This document shows positions 18,754 through 27,522 of a stretch of 64,000 nucleotides of DNA, piece by piece (within the stretch, counting starts at the first letter, position 1; each line of letters begins with the position of its first letter). Both the position numbers and the translations under genes were made by a program. The notes beneath the pieces were generated by a model that saw only the letters and a program-made list of their open reading frames with translations, did not search any database and was not told the DNA's origin. The stretch spans positions 1 to 64,000 of the forward strand of contig NZ_FNRO01000018.1 in NCBI RefSeq assembly GCF_900107745.1, read 5' to 3'. This DNA is from Variovorax sp. YR216 (GTDB taxonomy: Bacteria; Pseudomonadota; Gammaproteobacteria; Burkholderiales; Burkholderiaceae_C).

Positions 18754-20369
18754 GCGGTGACCTCCGAGGCCACTGCATGGCGGCTCACCCAGACTTCGTC
18801 GAGCCCGCCGCTCAGCAGCCGATGGCGCTGTGCCGGGTCGACCGCCGCATGCTCGCGGCGCCGATGCATGCCGCGCGTCTCGGTGCGCTGCAGCGCGCTG
18901 CGGTACATCCAGCGCGAGGTCGCCAGCATGGCGGCGGCTTCGCGCGCGCGCACCGCTTCGATCGCGTTCGCCGCGGGCGCACTGGCGCGCAGGCGCTCCC
19001 AGAGCGCATCGAGCCGGCCCAGCGAGTCGTGCAGCATGCCGCCTTCGCGGAACCAGTTGCGCTCGAACGGGAAGACCTCGTCCTGCACAGCGCGCACCAG
19101 CGCCTGGCTGTCGCTCGTCGCGGTGCCGCGCCCGACAAGCGCCGCAGCGCCCGCGCGCAACGCGACGCGCGGCGTGCCCGATCGCACGGCCCGAGCAAAG
19201 TCCGCCGCACCGGCGCCGGCCCAGAAGCCCGAGGACAGCGCCCAGGCCGCGTTGTGGCTTCCACCGCCGGTGAAGCCGCCGCAGATCAGCTCGCGCGTGG
19301 CAGCGTCACCGGCCGCGTACAGGCCCGCGACCGTGGTCCGGCAGTCGTGATCGACGAGGTGCAGCCCGCCAGTGCCGCGCACCGTTCCCTCCAGGCGCAG
19401 CGTGACCGGGAAGTGCTGGGTGAACGGGTCGATCCCCTGCCGGTCGAAGGAGACGAAGAAGTTCGGCTGCGCGACCCGCATCCAGGCCTGGATCTGCGCG
19501 TCCGCGCGGTCGATGCAGGCGTACACCGGCTGGGTCTGCAGGGTCTGTGCGATCACGCCCCGGCCTTTCGACGAGCCCGCGCCTTCGATCGGCGTGCCGT
19601 CGGCCGTGTAGAACGTGGCCCAGTTGTAGAAGAGCGACTTGGTCACCGACGAAAAGGCCGGACCGAGACCGTAGGCATTGGAGAACTCCATGCCCGAGAG
19701 CGCCGCGCCCGCTTCGGCGGCCATCAGCAGGCCGTCGCCGGTGAGCACGTTGCAGCCGAGCGCCTTGCTCAGGAAGGCGCAGCCGCCGGTGGCGATCACC
19801 ACCGCGCCCGCGCGCACGACCCAGGTCTCGCCAGTCTGCCGGTTGACGCCGGTCGCGCCGCACACCGTGCCCTGCTCGTCCACGAGCAGCTCCAGCGCCG
19901 GGCTGTGGTCGAGGATGCGCGCACCCGCCGACTTGGCCTGCTTGCGCATCAGCCGCATGTATTCGGGCCCCTGCAGCGAGGTGCAGCGCAACTGGCCTTC
20001 GTCGTCGACAGGGAACGGATAGCCCCATTCCTTCAGGCGCTCGACGTTGTCCCAGGTCTGCGCGAGCACGCGGTCCATCCAGGCGTGCTCGGCGAGTTCG
20101 CCGCCCATCGCATAGCGGCTCGCCTTGGCCGACTCGCGCGCCGCACCGTCGGGCGACACATGCCACAGGCCCGTGCCGGACGGCGCCGTCGCGCCGGAGG
20201 TGCCGCAGAAGCCCTTGTCGGCGAGCACGACCCGTGCCCCTTGCGCGGCCGCCGACACCGCGGCCCAGGTCCCCGCCGGGCCACCGCCGATCACCAGCAC
20301 ATCCGCTTCGTGCCGGACCGAGCCCGCGGTCCCCGAAAGCTGCTCACGGTCGAACTCTCTGATGCCCAC
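18750..20369 (-). CDS. FAD-dependent oxidoreductase, AprA/fumarate-reductase fold
   Basis: A 539-residue flavoprotein. The N-terminal dinucleotide-binding motif is ADVLVIGGGPAGTWAAVSAA, followed by DKGFCGTSGATAPSG (the FAD-histidyl loop region of the fumarate reductase family) and LYAAGDAATRELICGGFTGGGSHNAAWALSSG. Together with the ferredoxin it resembles the two subunits of adenylylsulfate reductase, but the 539-residue length and the transporter context suggest an assimilatory enzyme acting on an imported compound. The substrate is unknown. It is divergent from the binding protein at 20571 across a 201-bp region holding a dyad. Confidence 0.85.
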   Translation of the reverse strand: MGIREFDREQLSGTAGSVRHEADVLVIGGGPAGTWAAVSAAAQGARVVLADKGFCGTSGATAPSGTGLWHVSPDGAARESAKASRYAMGGELAEHAWMDRVLAQTWDNVERLKEWGYPFPVDDEGQLRCTSLQGPEYMRLMRKQAKSAGARILDHSPALELLVDEQGTVCGATGVNRQTGETWVVRAGAVVIATGGCAFLSKALGCNVLTGDGLLMAAEAGAALSGMEFSNAYGLGPAFSSVTKSLFYNWATFYTADGTPIEGAGSSKGRGVIAQTLQTQPVYACIDRADAQIQAWMRVAQPNFFVSFDRQGIDPFTQHFPVTLRLEGTVRGTGGLHLVDHDCRTTVAGLYAAGDAATRELICGGFTGGGSHNAAWALSSGFWAGAGAADFARAVRSGTPRVALRAGAAALVGRGTATSDSQALVRAVQDEVFPFERNWFREGGMLHDSLGRLDALWERLRASAPAANAIEAVRAREAAAMLATSRWMYRSALQRTETRGMHRRREHAAVDPAQRHRLLSGGLDEVWVSRHAVASEVTA

Positions 20370-20440
20370 GATCGCTGTCCTTCTCTTGCGTCAAAGACGC
20401 GACCTTAGTCAGCGCCGTGCGCAGCGACAACGACGGAATG

Positions 20441-20456
20441 CGCGTATCGATATGCG
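20441..20456. promoter_or_regulatory. 16-bp dyad in divergent promoter region
   Basis: CGCGTATCGATATGCG is a near-perfect palindrome in the middle of the 201-bp space between the divergent flavoprotein and ABC operons. A near copy (14 of 16 bases) occurs at 63031-63046 before sulfone/sulfonate genes. A shorter related dyad, GCAT-ATTC-ATGC, lies just downstream at about 20467-20478. It is a probable operator; the protein that binds it is not known. Confidence 0.55.
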
Positions 20457-20570
20457 CGGTGCGTGCGCATATTCATGCTCGCAATTCTTCGTTTGGGCGC
20501 TGCGGAGTCGTTCCTACGATCCGCGACTTTCACCACCTGCTGGCGCGTCAAACGGGCGCGCTCCTTCGCC

Positions 20571-21614
20571 ATGACTTCAACCGCGACCTCTCCCACGCCG
20601 CGCCGCCGGGCGCTCAAGTCCCTCGCCGTGCTCGGACTCGCCGGCAGCGCCGGCGGCCTCCTCGCCCTCGCCGGCTGCTCGCGGGGCGACAGGCCGGCAG
20701 CGACGGCGAGCGCTCCCGCAGTGGTGGGCAGCGCGGGCGAGAAGGTCGCCTTCAAATACCCCGACAACCCGTCCTTCGATCTCATCTACCTCGCCGATCA
20801 GCTCGGCTACTTCGAGGGCACGAACACACGCCCGCAGTACGTGGGCAAGATCGCCGCGCCGCAGATCATTCCGCTCGTGGGCACCGGCGAGATCGATTTC
20901 GGCGCGCGCATGGTGCCGCTCGTGATCTCGGCCATCGCCTCGGGTGCGGACCTCAAGGTGGTCGCGGCCGGCGGCAAGACGCTGCAGGAAGCGCCGCACA
21001 TGAAGTACTTCGTCCGCAAGGACTCGGGCATCCGAACGCCCAAGGACCTCGAAGGCAAGACGGTGGGCTTCAACAGCTTCGGCGCCTGCGCCGAGTTCGT
21101 CACCAAGAAGTTCCTGCGCGAGAAGGGCGTCGACGTGACGAAGATCAACTTCCTGGTCGTGCCCGACGACCAGGCCGAGCAGACGCTGGTCACCGGCAAC
21201 ACCGACCTGGCGATCATCCACGCCCCGTTCTCCGGCCGCGCCGACAACGCGCAGCAGCTCGTGCGCCTGTGGAGCGACTACGACCTCGACGGCGGGCTCG
21301 GCGGCATGGCGCCCTACAGCGCGCACGGGCGCTTCATCCGCGAGCATCCCGAGGCCACGCGCGACGTGGTGACCGCGCTGGCCAAGGCCGCGAACTGGGT
21401 CAACGCCAACCCCGAGGAGGCACGCCAGCTCACGGCCAAGCGCATCAACATGGCGCTGGAGAACGTCGACCGCTTCGCCTACGTCGACGACCTGGTCGTG
21501 ACCGAGCCGCCGATCCAGTACTACATCGACATCCTGCAGTCCGAGGGCAAGCTCGCGCCCGGCAAGGTCGGCGTGAAGCAGGTCTACACCAACGAGTTCA
21601 ACCCCTACGCATGA
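20571..21614 (+). CDS. ABC transporter substrate-binding lipoprotein, NitT/TauT type
   Basis: A 347-residue protein. The leader PRRRALKSLAVLGLAGSAGG ends in the lipobox LAGC, so it is probably membrane-anchored. The fold is NMT1/SsuA-like (YPDNPSFDLIYLADQLGYFEG, then GTGEIDFGARMVPLVISAIASGADLKVVAAGG). The ATG at 20571 is chosen because the leader begins there; the frame is open from 20463. It overlaps the ATPase gene by 4 bp and heads the ABC operon. A sulfonate-like ligand is likely from context but unproved. Confidence 0.88.
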   Translation: MTSTATSPTPRRRALKSLAVLGLAGSAGGLLALAGCSRGDRPAATASAPAVVGSAGEKVAFKYPDNPSFDLIYLADQLGYFEGTNTRPQYVGKIAAPQIIPLVGTGEIDFGARMVPLVISAIASGADLKVVAAGGKTLQEAPHMKYFVRKDSGIRTPKDLEGKTVGFNSFGACAEFVTKKFLREKGVDVTKINFLVVPDDQAEQTLVTGNTDLAIIHAPFSGRADNAQQLVRLWSDYDLDGGLGGMAPYSAHGRFIREHPEATRDVVTALAKAANWVNANPEEARQLTAKRINMALENVDRFAYVDDLVVTEPPIQYYIDILQSEGKLAPGKVGVKQVYTNEFNPYA

Positions 21615-22468
21615 CGATCAAGATCTCCGCGCGCGGCCTGCGCATGGACTACGCGGCGCGCGCCAACGGCGGGCGCATCCGCGTGCTCGACCATTTCGAC
21701 CTCGACGTGCGCGAGGGCGAGTTCCTCTCGGTGCTCGGGCCTTCGGGCTGCGGCAAGTCGACCTTCCTCGGCATCCTGGCGGGCCTCACGCCGCACACCG
21801 GCGGCGGGATCACCGTCGATGGGCGGCCGCTCGCGGGCATCAACCGCCAGCAGGGCGTGGTGTTCCAGGGCTATGCGCTGTTTCCGTGGCGCACGGTGCT
21901 CGACAACATCGCGGTCGGCCTCGAGATCCGCGGTGTCGGCAAGACGGAGCGCCGCCGCGTCGCGAACGAGTACCTCGAGCTCGTGGGCCTGCACGGCTTC
22001 GGCGAACGCTATCCGCACGAGCTCTCGGGCGGCATGAAGCAGCGCGTGGCGCTCGCGCGGTCGCTCGCCTACCGGCCCGACGTGCTGCTGATGGACGAGC
22101 CCTTCGCGGCGCTCGACGCGCAGACGCGCGAGATCCTGCAGAGCGAGCTGCTGCGGCTCTGGGAGCACGACCGCAAGACCATCGTCTTCATCACGCACAG
22201 CCTCGACGAAGCCATCTACCTGTCGGACCGCGTCGCGGTCATGACGCAGCGGCCGGGCCGCATCAAGCAGATCATCGACATCCCGCTCGCCCGGCCGCGC
22301 TCGGCCGAGCTGCGCAACACGCCCGAGTTCGCACAGCTGCGCCAGCGCGCGTGGGAGGTGCTCAGGGACGAGGTGCAGTTCGGCGTGCCGCCGCTCGGCG
22401 CCACCGCGAATCCCGCCGAGCGCAAGGAACTGCCCGCCGCACCCGCGCTTCAGGAGGCCGCCCGATGA
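21611..22468 (+). CDS. ABC transporter ATP-binding protein, SsuB/TauB type
   Basis: A 285-residue ATPase with Walker A GPSGCGKST, Q-loop VVFQGYALFPWRT, signature LSGGMKQR, Walker B VLLMDEPFAALD and switch His in ITHSLDEA. The PW after the Q-loop is typical of the nitrate/sulfonate/taurine branch. It starts in an ATGA overlap with the binding protein and ends overlapping the permease start. Confidence 0.93.
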   Translation: MTIKISARGLRMDYAARANGGRIRVLDHFDLDVREGEFLSVLGPSGCGKSTFLGILAGLTPHTGGGITVDGRPLAGINRQQGVVFQGYALFPWRTVLDNIAVGLEIRGVGKTERRRVANEYLELVGLHGFGERYPHELSGGMKQRVALARSLAYRPDVLLMDEPFAALDAQTREILQSELLRLWEHDRKTIVFITHSLDEAIYLSDRVAVMTQRPGRIKQIIDIPLARPRSAELRNTPEFAQLRQRAWEVLRDEVQFGVPPLGATANPAERKELPAAPALQEAAR

Positions 22469-23319
22469 GTGCCAACCTGCAAGACCCCAGCCACCCGATC
22501 GAGGCCACGCTGCGCGAACGCACCGGGGCACGCGCATCGATCGCATGGCTGCAGCCGCTCACGAGGATCGGCGAACGCGGCCTCGGGCTGCTGCTCTTCA
22601 TCGCGCTCTGGGAGTTTCTTCCGCGCAGCGGGATCGTGAGCGATGCCTACCTGAGCCCGCCCTCGGCGGTGCTCGCGAGCATCGTGCAGCTCGCCGGTCA
22701 GAATCTCTTGTGGAAGCACATCGCCGCCAGCCTGCAACGCTCACTGTGGGGCCTGCTGCTGGCGATCGGCGCGGGCGTTCTGCTGGGGCTCCTGATGGGC
22801 GCGGTGCGACGGCTCGAACGCCTGCTCGATCCGGTGCTTCAGCTGTTCCGGCAGACCTCGGCCTTCGCGCTGTTCCCGGTCTTCATCCTGTTCCTGGGCA
22901 TCGGCGAGCTGTCGAAGGTGGCGATCATCTTCTGGGCTTCATTCTGGCCGGTGCTGCTGAGCACGATCAGCGGCGTGAAGCAGGTCGACCGCCTGCTGAT
23001 CAATTCCGCCCTCTCGATGGGCGCGACGCGCCGCTTCATCTTCTTCAAGGTGGTGCTGCCCGCGGCCTCGCCCTCGATCTTCACCGGCGTGCGGCTCGCG
23101 GGTGCGTACTGCATCACGGCGCTCGTGGCGGCCGAGATGATCGGCGCGCATTCGGGCCTCGGCTTCCTCACGCTGAATTCGCAGGAGACCTTCCAGATCC
23201 CGACGATGTACGCCGGCATCCTGATGCTGGCGGTGCTCGGGCTGCTGCTGAACTACCTGCTGGCGCTGCTGGAACGGCGGCTTCTGCGCTGGCGCCAGGG
23301 ATTGAGCCTCGATGACTAG
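22465..23319 (+). CDS. ABC transporter permease, SsuC/TauC type
   Basis: A 284-residue inner-membrane permease with about six membrane segments and a BPD-transport EAA-like loop (INSALSMGATRRFIFFKVVLPAASPSIFTGVRLA). AEMIGAHSGLGFL is typical of the sulfonate/nitrate branch. It overlaps both its neighbours, so the operon is tightly coupled. Confidence 0.93.
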   Translation: MSANLQDPSHPIEATLRERTGARASIAWLQPLTRIGERGLGLLLFIALWEFLPRSGIVSDAYLSPPSAVLASIVQLAGQNLLWKHIAASLQRSLWGLLLAIGAGVLLGLLMGAVRRLERLLDPVLQLFRQTSAFALFPVFILFLGIGELSKVAIIFWASFWPVLLSTISGVKQVDRLLINSALSMGATRRFIFFKVVLPAASPSIFTGVRLAGAYCITALVAAEMIGAHSGLGFLTLNSQETFQIPTMYAGILMLAVLGLLLNYLLALLERRLLRWRQGLSLDD

Positions 23320-24217
23320 CCTCGCGCCACGCTCTCGCCTCTGCATCGCGGCGATCGGCGCCGCGGCAGGGCTCTCCGTGCTTGCCGCCGCAGCAGTCGC
23401 AAGCCAGTCGGGCGCCTCCGGCTTCGCACGCTGGGTGCTGCGCGACCGCACGGCCGCCGAGTTGCCGCGCGGCCCGGTGCTCGAGCACGCCGCGCGGCGC
23501 GGCGTGCTGGTGGTGGGCGTGCGCAGCTATCCGCGCCCGGCCCCGCCCGGCGCGCCCACGCCCGCCGAACCCGACAGCTATGACCTCGCCCTCGCCGGGC
23601 ATCTCGCGACGAAGCTCGGGCTTCGCCTCGAAGCGGTCGGCCTCGCGCCCGGCGAGCAGGAGACCGCGCTGCGCGCGCAGCGCGTCGATCTCGTCGTCGC
23701 CGGCACGCCGGACGGTCCGCCGGGCCATGACATCGTCGACACCGACGGCAGCTACGACACGTCCCCGGGCACGCTGGTCGCGCTCCGGTCAGGCCGGCTG
23801 CGCGGTTCGGGGGACCTCGCCGGCGCGGCAGTCTGCGTGCCGCAGGGATCGGGCTACGCCGGCACGCTCGCCGGGCGCTACGGCGCGCAGCCACGGACCT
23901 ACCCGTCGTCGGTGCATGCGGCGTCGGCCTTCATGGCGGGCGAATGCCAGGCGCTCGCGGACCACGGCGACGTGATCGAGCGCCTGCTGCGCAACGAGGA
24001 ATGGCGCTTCTATCGCGCCATCGCCCGCGGCCTCGCGCCCGAAGCCGATTCGGTGATCCGCATCGCCTCGGGCGACAAAGCCTCGCGCGAATGGCTCAGC
24101 GCAGCGATGCGCGAATGGCGCATCGACGGCGAGCAGGACCGCGCGCGCAATGCGCGCGTCGGCAATGTTCAGTTCGAGGTCGGCTTGCTCAAGGACGGGC
24201 TGGTCTGCCACTCCTGA
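23312..24217 (+). CDS. Periplasmic solute-binding protein, SBP_bac_3-like
   Basis: A 301-residue protein with an N-terminal hydrophobic segment (residues 9-32) that may be an uncleaved anchor, then VLEHAARRGVLVVGVRSYPRPAPPG and a binding fold with LAGHLATKLGLRLEAVGLAPGEQE and ALRAQRVDLVVAG. This is the polar-amino-acid type fold, unlike the first gene of the operon, so the operon encodes two binding proteins of different families. It overlaps the permease stop by 8 bp. The ligand is unknown. Confidence 0.8.
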   Translation: MTSLAPRSRLCIAAIGAAAGLSVLAAAAVASQSGASGFARWVLRDRTAAELPRGPVLEHAARRGVLVVGVRSYPRPAPPGAPTPAEPDSYDLALAGHLATKLGLRLEAVGLAPGEQETALRAQRVDLVVAGTPDGPPGHDIVDTDGSYDTSPGTLVALRSGRLRGSGDLAGAAVCVPQGSGYAGTLAGRYGAQPRTYPSSVHAASAFMAGECQALADHGDVIERLLRNEEWRFYRAIARGLAPEADSVIRIASGDKASREWLSAAMREWRIDGEQDRARNARVGNVQFEVGLLKDGLVCHS

Positions 24218-24269
24218 TTCAAGCCTGCGCCGGCCAGAACACCAGCGCACGCAACTCGATGCTGCGCCG

Positions 24270-24405
24270 CGGCGCGGGCCCCCTGCGCCGCGAGCCGGTC
24301 GAGGCGCGGCGTCGCGAAGCCGGTTTGCCCGTAGACGCCGAGATCGGCCCAGCCGAGGTCGTCGGCGAGGATGAAGATGATGTTGGGTGCAGAGCTCGCG
24401 GTCAT
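24270..24405 (-). pseudogene. Sulfatase N-terminal fragment
   Basis: The first about 44 codons of a sulfatase are intact: NIIFILADDLGWADLGVYGQ, then ATPRLDRLAAQGAR, the metal-binding entry of the alkaline-phosphatase-like fold. The rest is missing, including the C/S-x-P-x-R formylglycine motif. A frame-shifted tail ending IELRALVFWPAQA before a stop at 24219 could be the original C-terminus after internal deletion. It follows the decayed binding protein gene by 7 bp, so the two once formed an operon. Confidence 0.7.
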
Positions 24406-24412
24406 CTGCACC

Positions 24413-25427
24413 TCAGCGCCTGGCGACCAGGCCGGCGGCATTGGTCGGCGTCCAGAACGATTCGAGCCGAAGCTCCTTGAGCGCACGGTCCAGGAAGGTC
24501 GGATCGGCCCAGCCCCTGGCGTCGAAGGTCTGGCGGATGATGCCGATCTTCTTCGCACCGTCGATCACGTCGGTGTAGTGCGAGACGAAGCCGTCGTCGA
24601 GCAGCGGCGAGTAGCGCTCCTTGATCGACGTGCCTTCGAAGTCGCTGGTGAACAGGACCACCGGCAGCCCGCTGATGTCGTGGAAGCGGTTGAAGAGCGC
24701 ATCGCGTTTCGAATCGTCCGAGGCCGCCTGCGCCTGCTTCACGATCACCTTGATGAGGCGCGTGAGCGCTTCCGGATGCTGCTTCGCGAAGTCATCGGTC
24801 GCGATCACGCCGGAGTTGATGCCGTAGATCGGCCCCTTGTTGCGCGTGCTCACCGGAATATCGGCCGTGCCTGCGAGCTTGAGCAGCTGCAGGTCGGAGC
24901 CACCGAAGGTGGCATCGATGTCCTTGCTCGCGACCGCCGCCTTGGAGGTCGGCCAGTCGAGGTTGGTGAAGCAGCACGTCCTTCTCGGTGAGCCCCACGT
25001 CTTCGAGCAGGCGGTTGAACGACAGCTGGTACGCGGTGCCGCGCAGCACCGCCACGCGTGCCCTTCAGGTCCTTGAAGCTCTGGATGTTCGCGCCCAGCG
25101 CCGTCGCCAGGTAGCTGTTGCTGCCGCGTCCGCCCGCGGCCACGAGCCGGGTCTTGAGACTGCTGGCCCGGCCGATCACGCCGGCGAGGTCGCCGAGGAA
25201 CACCACGTCGAGCTGGCCCGTCGCGAGCGCCTCGTTGATCGCGGGCCCGGCGCCCTTGAAGAACTTCCATTCGATCTTCACGCCGTCCTTCTCGAACTCG
25301 GATTCCAGCGCCTTCTGCGCGTAGACCAGCGACACCGGCCCGGCGCCGGCGAAGGACTTGCCGGCGCTGCCCTGCTCGGGGGCGGCGAGGCGGATCACCT
25401 TCGGAAGATCGGCCGCCGGTGCACCAC
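24413..25427 (-). pseudogene. Sulfonate/sulfate-ester ABC binding protein, frameshifted and truncated
   Basis: The protein can be followed over three frames: VIRLAAPEQGSAGKSFAGAG to SFKDLKG, then VAVLRGTAYQLSFNRLLEDVGL, then NLDWPTSKAAVASKD to the stop at 24413. Frameshifts lie near 25057 and near 24975. The signal peptide is gone: homology stops at about 25427, where sequence of different character begins. The fold is the SsuA/AtsR type. With the sulfatase fragment downstream it looks like the remains of an ats-type sulfate-ester operon. Two sequencing errors could explain the shifts but not the lost 5' end. Confidence 0.8.
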
Positions 25428-25456
25428 AGTGTCAAAAAATAGCTTAGAAATACAAA

Positions 25457-25693
25457 ATGATGGATTGGGTCCCTATAGTCTTCGTTACGTTCAAGGTTCT
25501 CGTGTTCGGCACGGGCATGTTCTTCGCCATCAAGTGGCACTATGAGCGAGGGAAGAAGGGGAAGGAGAAGCAGAGCGCGGTGCCACGCGCGGGTGGCAAG
25601 ATGGCCGCAGTCTTCGTGCTATCGCTCCTGGGTCTCTCGCTCCTCACCTTAGGCCTTAGCAGGATGCTCGGTTTGGACTTGACCTTCCCATGA
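25457..25693 (+). CDS. Small membrane protein, unknown
   Basis: A 78-residue protein with two hydrophobic segments (residues 4-23, VPIVFVTFKVLVFGTGMFFA, and about 48-70, AAVFVLSLLGLSLLTLGLSRM) around a basic loop rich in Lys (ERGKKGKEKQ). No family is recognised. It sits in AT-richer DNA right after the truncation point of the sulfonate binding-protein remnant and before the nucleotidyltransferase. Codon use is plausible but nothing else supports it. Confidence 0.5.
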   Translation: MMDWVPIVFVTFKVLVFGTGMFFAIKWHYERGKKGKEKQSAVPRAGGKMAAVFVLSLLGLSLLTLGLSRMLGLDLTFP

Positions 25694-25862
25694 TGGGAAA
25701 GAATAGTCGGCCGATATCCGAATGCGGCCACGAACGGACATACGGCGCCGGCTCGTAGTTTTTCCCTTCGGTCGGAACGGTTGCGTCGCGCTTCATTGGG
25801 GGGAAGCGTCGGTTTCATCGGTCGGCGAAGAGCAGGCAAGCGCAGTTCGGCGGAGCATGGAT

Positions 25863-25893
25863 TTACCCACTAAAATTGTATTTTGTTGGGTAA
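25863..25893. promoter_or_regulatory. 31-bp palindrome before the nucleotidyltransferase
   Basis: Outer arms TTACCCA and TGGGTAA are perfect and continue inward (AAAAT / ATTTT) around a central TGT, with 12 of 14 positions paired. It ends 8 bp before the ATG at 25902, over the expected leader. An autoregulatory operator is the simplest reading; a hairpin in the mRNA leader is an alternative. Confidence 0.6.
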
Positions 25894-25901
25894 CTTCCAC
25901 G

Positions 25902-26933
25902 ATGCCGGCCCCGACCCGTCTCTTTCGCCTGCAGGAACTGGCCTTTCGAACGCAGTACGCCGAGTTGAAGGAGCGCAGCTCGTCCGGCGCACCTCTGCTT
26001 CCCGGCACGCCCGGGACGCTCGTTAAGCGCAAGGGCACCGGCTACGCCTACTGGTACAGGGTCTACTACCCGGTGCCCGGGACGAAGGCGGAGCAGCTCA
26101 TTGGCAAGGACGGAGACCAAGGCGCGCTCGCCGAAGCCGAGCAGCAGATTGAATTTGCGCAATGGGCTAGCGCACAAGTGCGCAACCTGCGGGCCCTGGG
26201 CTTTCAGGTGGCAGACAAGGGTGTCGCCGGCGTTCTGGTCGAGTTGCACAACCGACACATCCTTGAAGCGGGCCTCGTTCTGGTAGGGACGCTGGCCTAC
26301 ATGGCTTGGCTCAATGAGCTGGGCGCCAAGGCCGTTGGAGGTCGGACCCAGGTTGTGGACCTTGCCACACCCAAGCACCCTAAACTGGGTGCGTCGCAAT
26401 CATTCCTCGACGCGATGGTGGCCACAAAGCTGGGCCTCTCTCCGGTGCCGCGCATGCCTAACCAGGGCCCATCGACCTCTTTGAAGTTGAAGGGGCGCGA
26501 AGGTCTACGCGTTGACCTCCTGGTCCACGGCAAGGAACTTGGTAAGCCCGTGCCGATTCCGCAGTTGATGTGGCACGCCGAGGCCGTGCCACATTTCGAC
26601 TATCTGCTCGAGCAACCGCAGCCCGGCGCCGTCTTGGCGGGTGGCCACTGCATTCCCCTGATGCTGCCTCGGGCCGAGCGCTTCGTATGGCACAAGCTCT
26701 ACTCGAGTGCCTCGCGCAAGGGCTTTCCCGAGAAGGCCGAAAAGGACCTGATTCAGGGCGCCACGCTCGCATCAGTTTTGGTCGAGCAGCAAGACGAGCC
26801 GATGGTCGACTCGTTCGGGGAGTTGCCATCCAGCATGCAGGCTGCCGTGAGGAAGCGGTTGCCCGCCCTGCGCCGAGCCCTGGCCGGTCATCCGCAGACA
26901 CTTGAACAGTTCGAGATGGCGCTCGACTCGTGA
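25902..26933 (+). CDS. GSU2403-family nucleotidyltransferase-fold protein
   Basis: A 343-residue protein. Features recalling the GSU2403/COG5397 family are the N-terminal GTLVKRKGTGYAYWYRVYYP, the middle VELHNRHILEAGLVLVGTLAYMAW, and the C-terminal EAVPHFDYLLEQPQPGAVLAGGHCIPLMLPRAERFVWHKL. Members are thought to have a nucleotidyltransferase fold related to AbiEii/MenT-type toxins, but their activity is not established. The start is uncertain: 25857 would put the palindrome inside the gene, so 25902 is preferred. GC content is lower than in the flanking islands, and an IS21 remnant lies 100 bp downstream. Confidence 0.75.
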   Translation: MPAPTRLFRLQELAFRTQYAELKERSSSGAPLLPGTPGTLVKRKGTGYAYWYRVYYPVPGTKAEQLIGKDGDQGALAEAEQQIEFAQWASAQVRNLRALGFQVADKGVAGVLVELHNRHILEAGLVLVGTLAYMAWLNELGAKAVGGRTQVVDLATPKHPKLGASQSFLDAMVATKLGLSPVPRMPNQGPSTSLKLKGREGLRVDLLVHGKELGKPVPIPQLMWHAEAVPHFDYLLEQPQPGAVLAGGHCIPLMLPRAERFVWHKLYSSASRKGFPEKAEKDLIQGATLASVLVEQQDEPMVDSFGELPSSMQAAVRKRLPALRRALAGHPQTLEQFEMALDS

Positions 26934-27037
26934 CGTTGAAGCAGGTCAACAGGCAGAAAGCGGCCAAGACCGAACCTTCCTCACTCCGGCGTTCCGCTTC
27001 ACCTTCGAGAGCGATTGGTGCTCGGCGCCCATCCTTG

Positions 27038-27510
27038 TCGGACATGGCTGTAGCTGTGAATGCCCTCGTGCATGGCCTGCGCACAAGCGCGGTCGACAAG
27101 GCGACGCGGGTAGCGATCGGCCAGGCGCGCGATGCCCCACAGCTTGCGGCTGCCATGGATGCGCGAGGCGGCCCACCGGTTCTCCCAGTGTTCGAGGAAA
27201 TCGTTCTGCTCGACCAGCGACTCGAAGCGCCGCCCCTTCAAGGCCGTGGCCTGCGTGTGACCGATCGCGCTCTCCACCGAACCCTTGCGGTTAGGATCCC
27301 GCACTCGGGCCGGATCGGCGATCACGCCGTAGTGGGCCAACGTGGCCGCGTACACGGCGTTCAACCGCGGCTCGTACAGGTCGGGCTTGACGACGCCTTC
27401 CTTGAGGTTGTCCAGCACGACATGGCGGCAACTCCCGCCGAAGTAGCCGCAGTTGCGCCTCGATGAAGTCGCGATGCGGCTCACACGCCGAGACCGTGGG
27501 AGTTTGCGTG
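27038..27510 (-). pseudogene. IS21-family transposase (IstA) remnant
   Basis: Characteristic IstA sequence is present: YFGGSCRHVVLDNLKEGVVKPDLYEPRLNAVYAATLAHYGVIADPARVRDPNRKGSVE, then GHTQATALKGRRFESLVEQNDFLEHWENRWAA, and a C-terminal YPRRLVDRACAQAMHEGIHSYSHVR. The N-terminal helix-turn-helix and first catalytic residues are missing, there is a frameshift near 27450, and an internal deletion follows RIHGSRK. No IstB partner or terminal repeats are seen. It abuts the 3' end of the NRAMP gene. Confidence 0.85.
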
Positions 27511-27522
27511 TCGTTCGGGGGG

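Noticed and set aside
17399..20369. Flavoprotein plus ferredoxin as dissimilatory adenylylsulfate reductase
   Set aside because: The flavoprotein is shorter than AprA (539 versus about 610-660 residues), and no sat, dsr or sox genes are nearby; only an AprBA-like label is justified.
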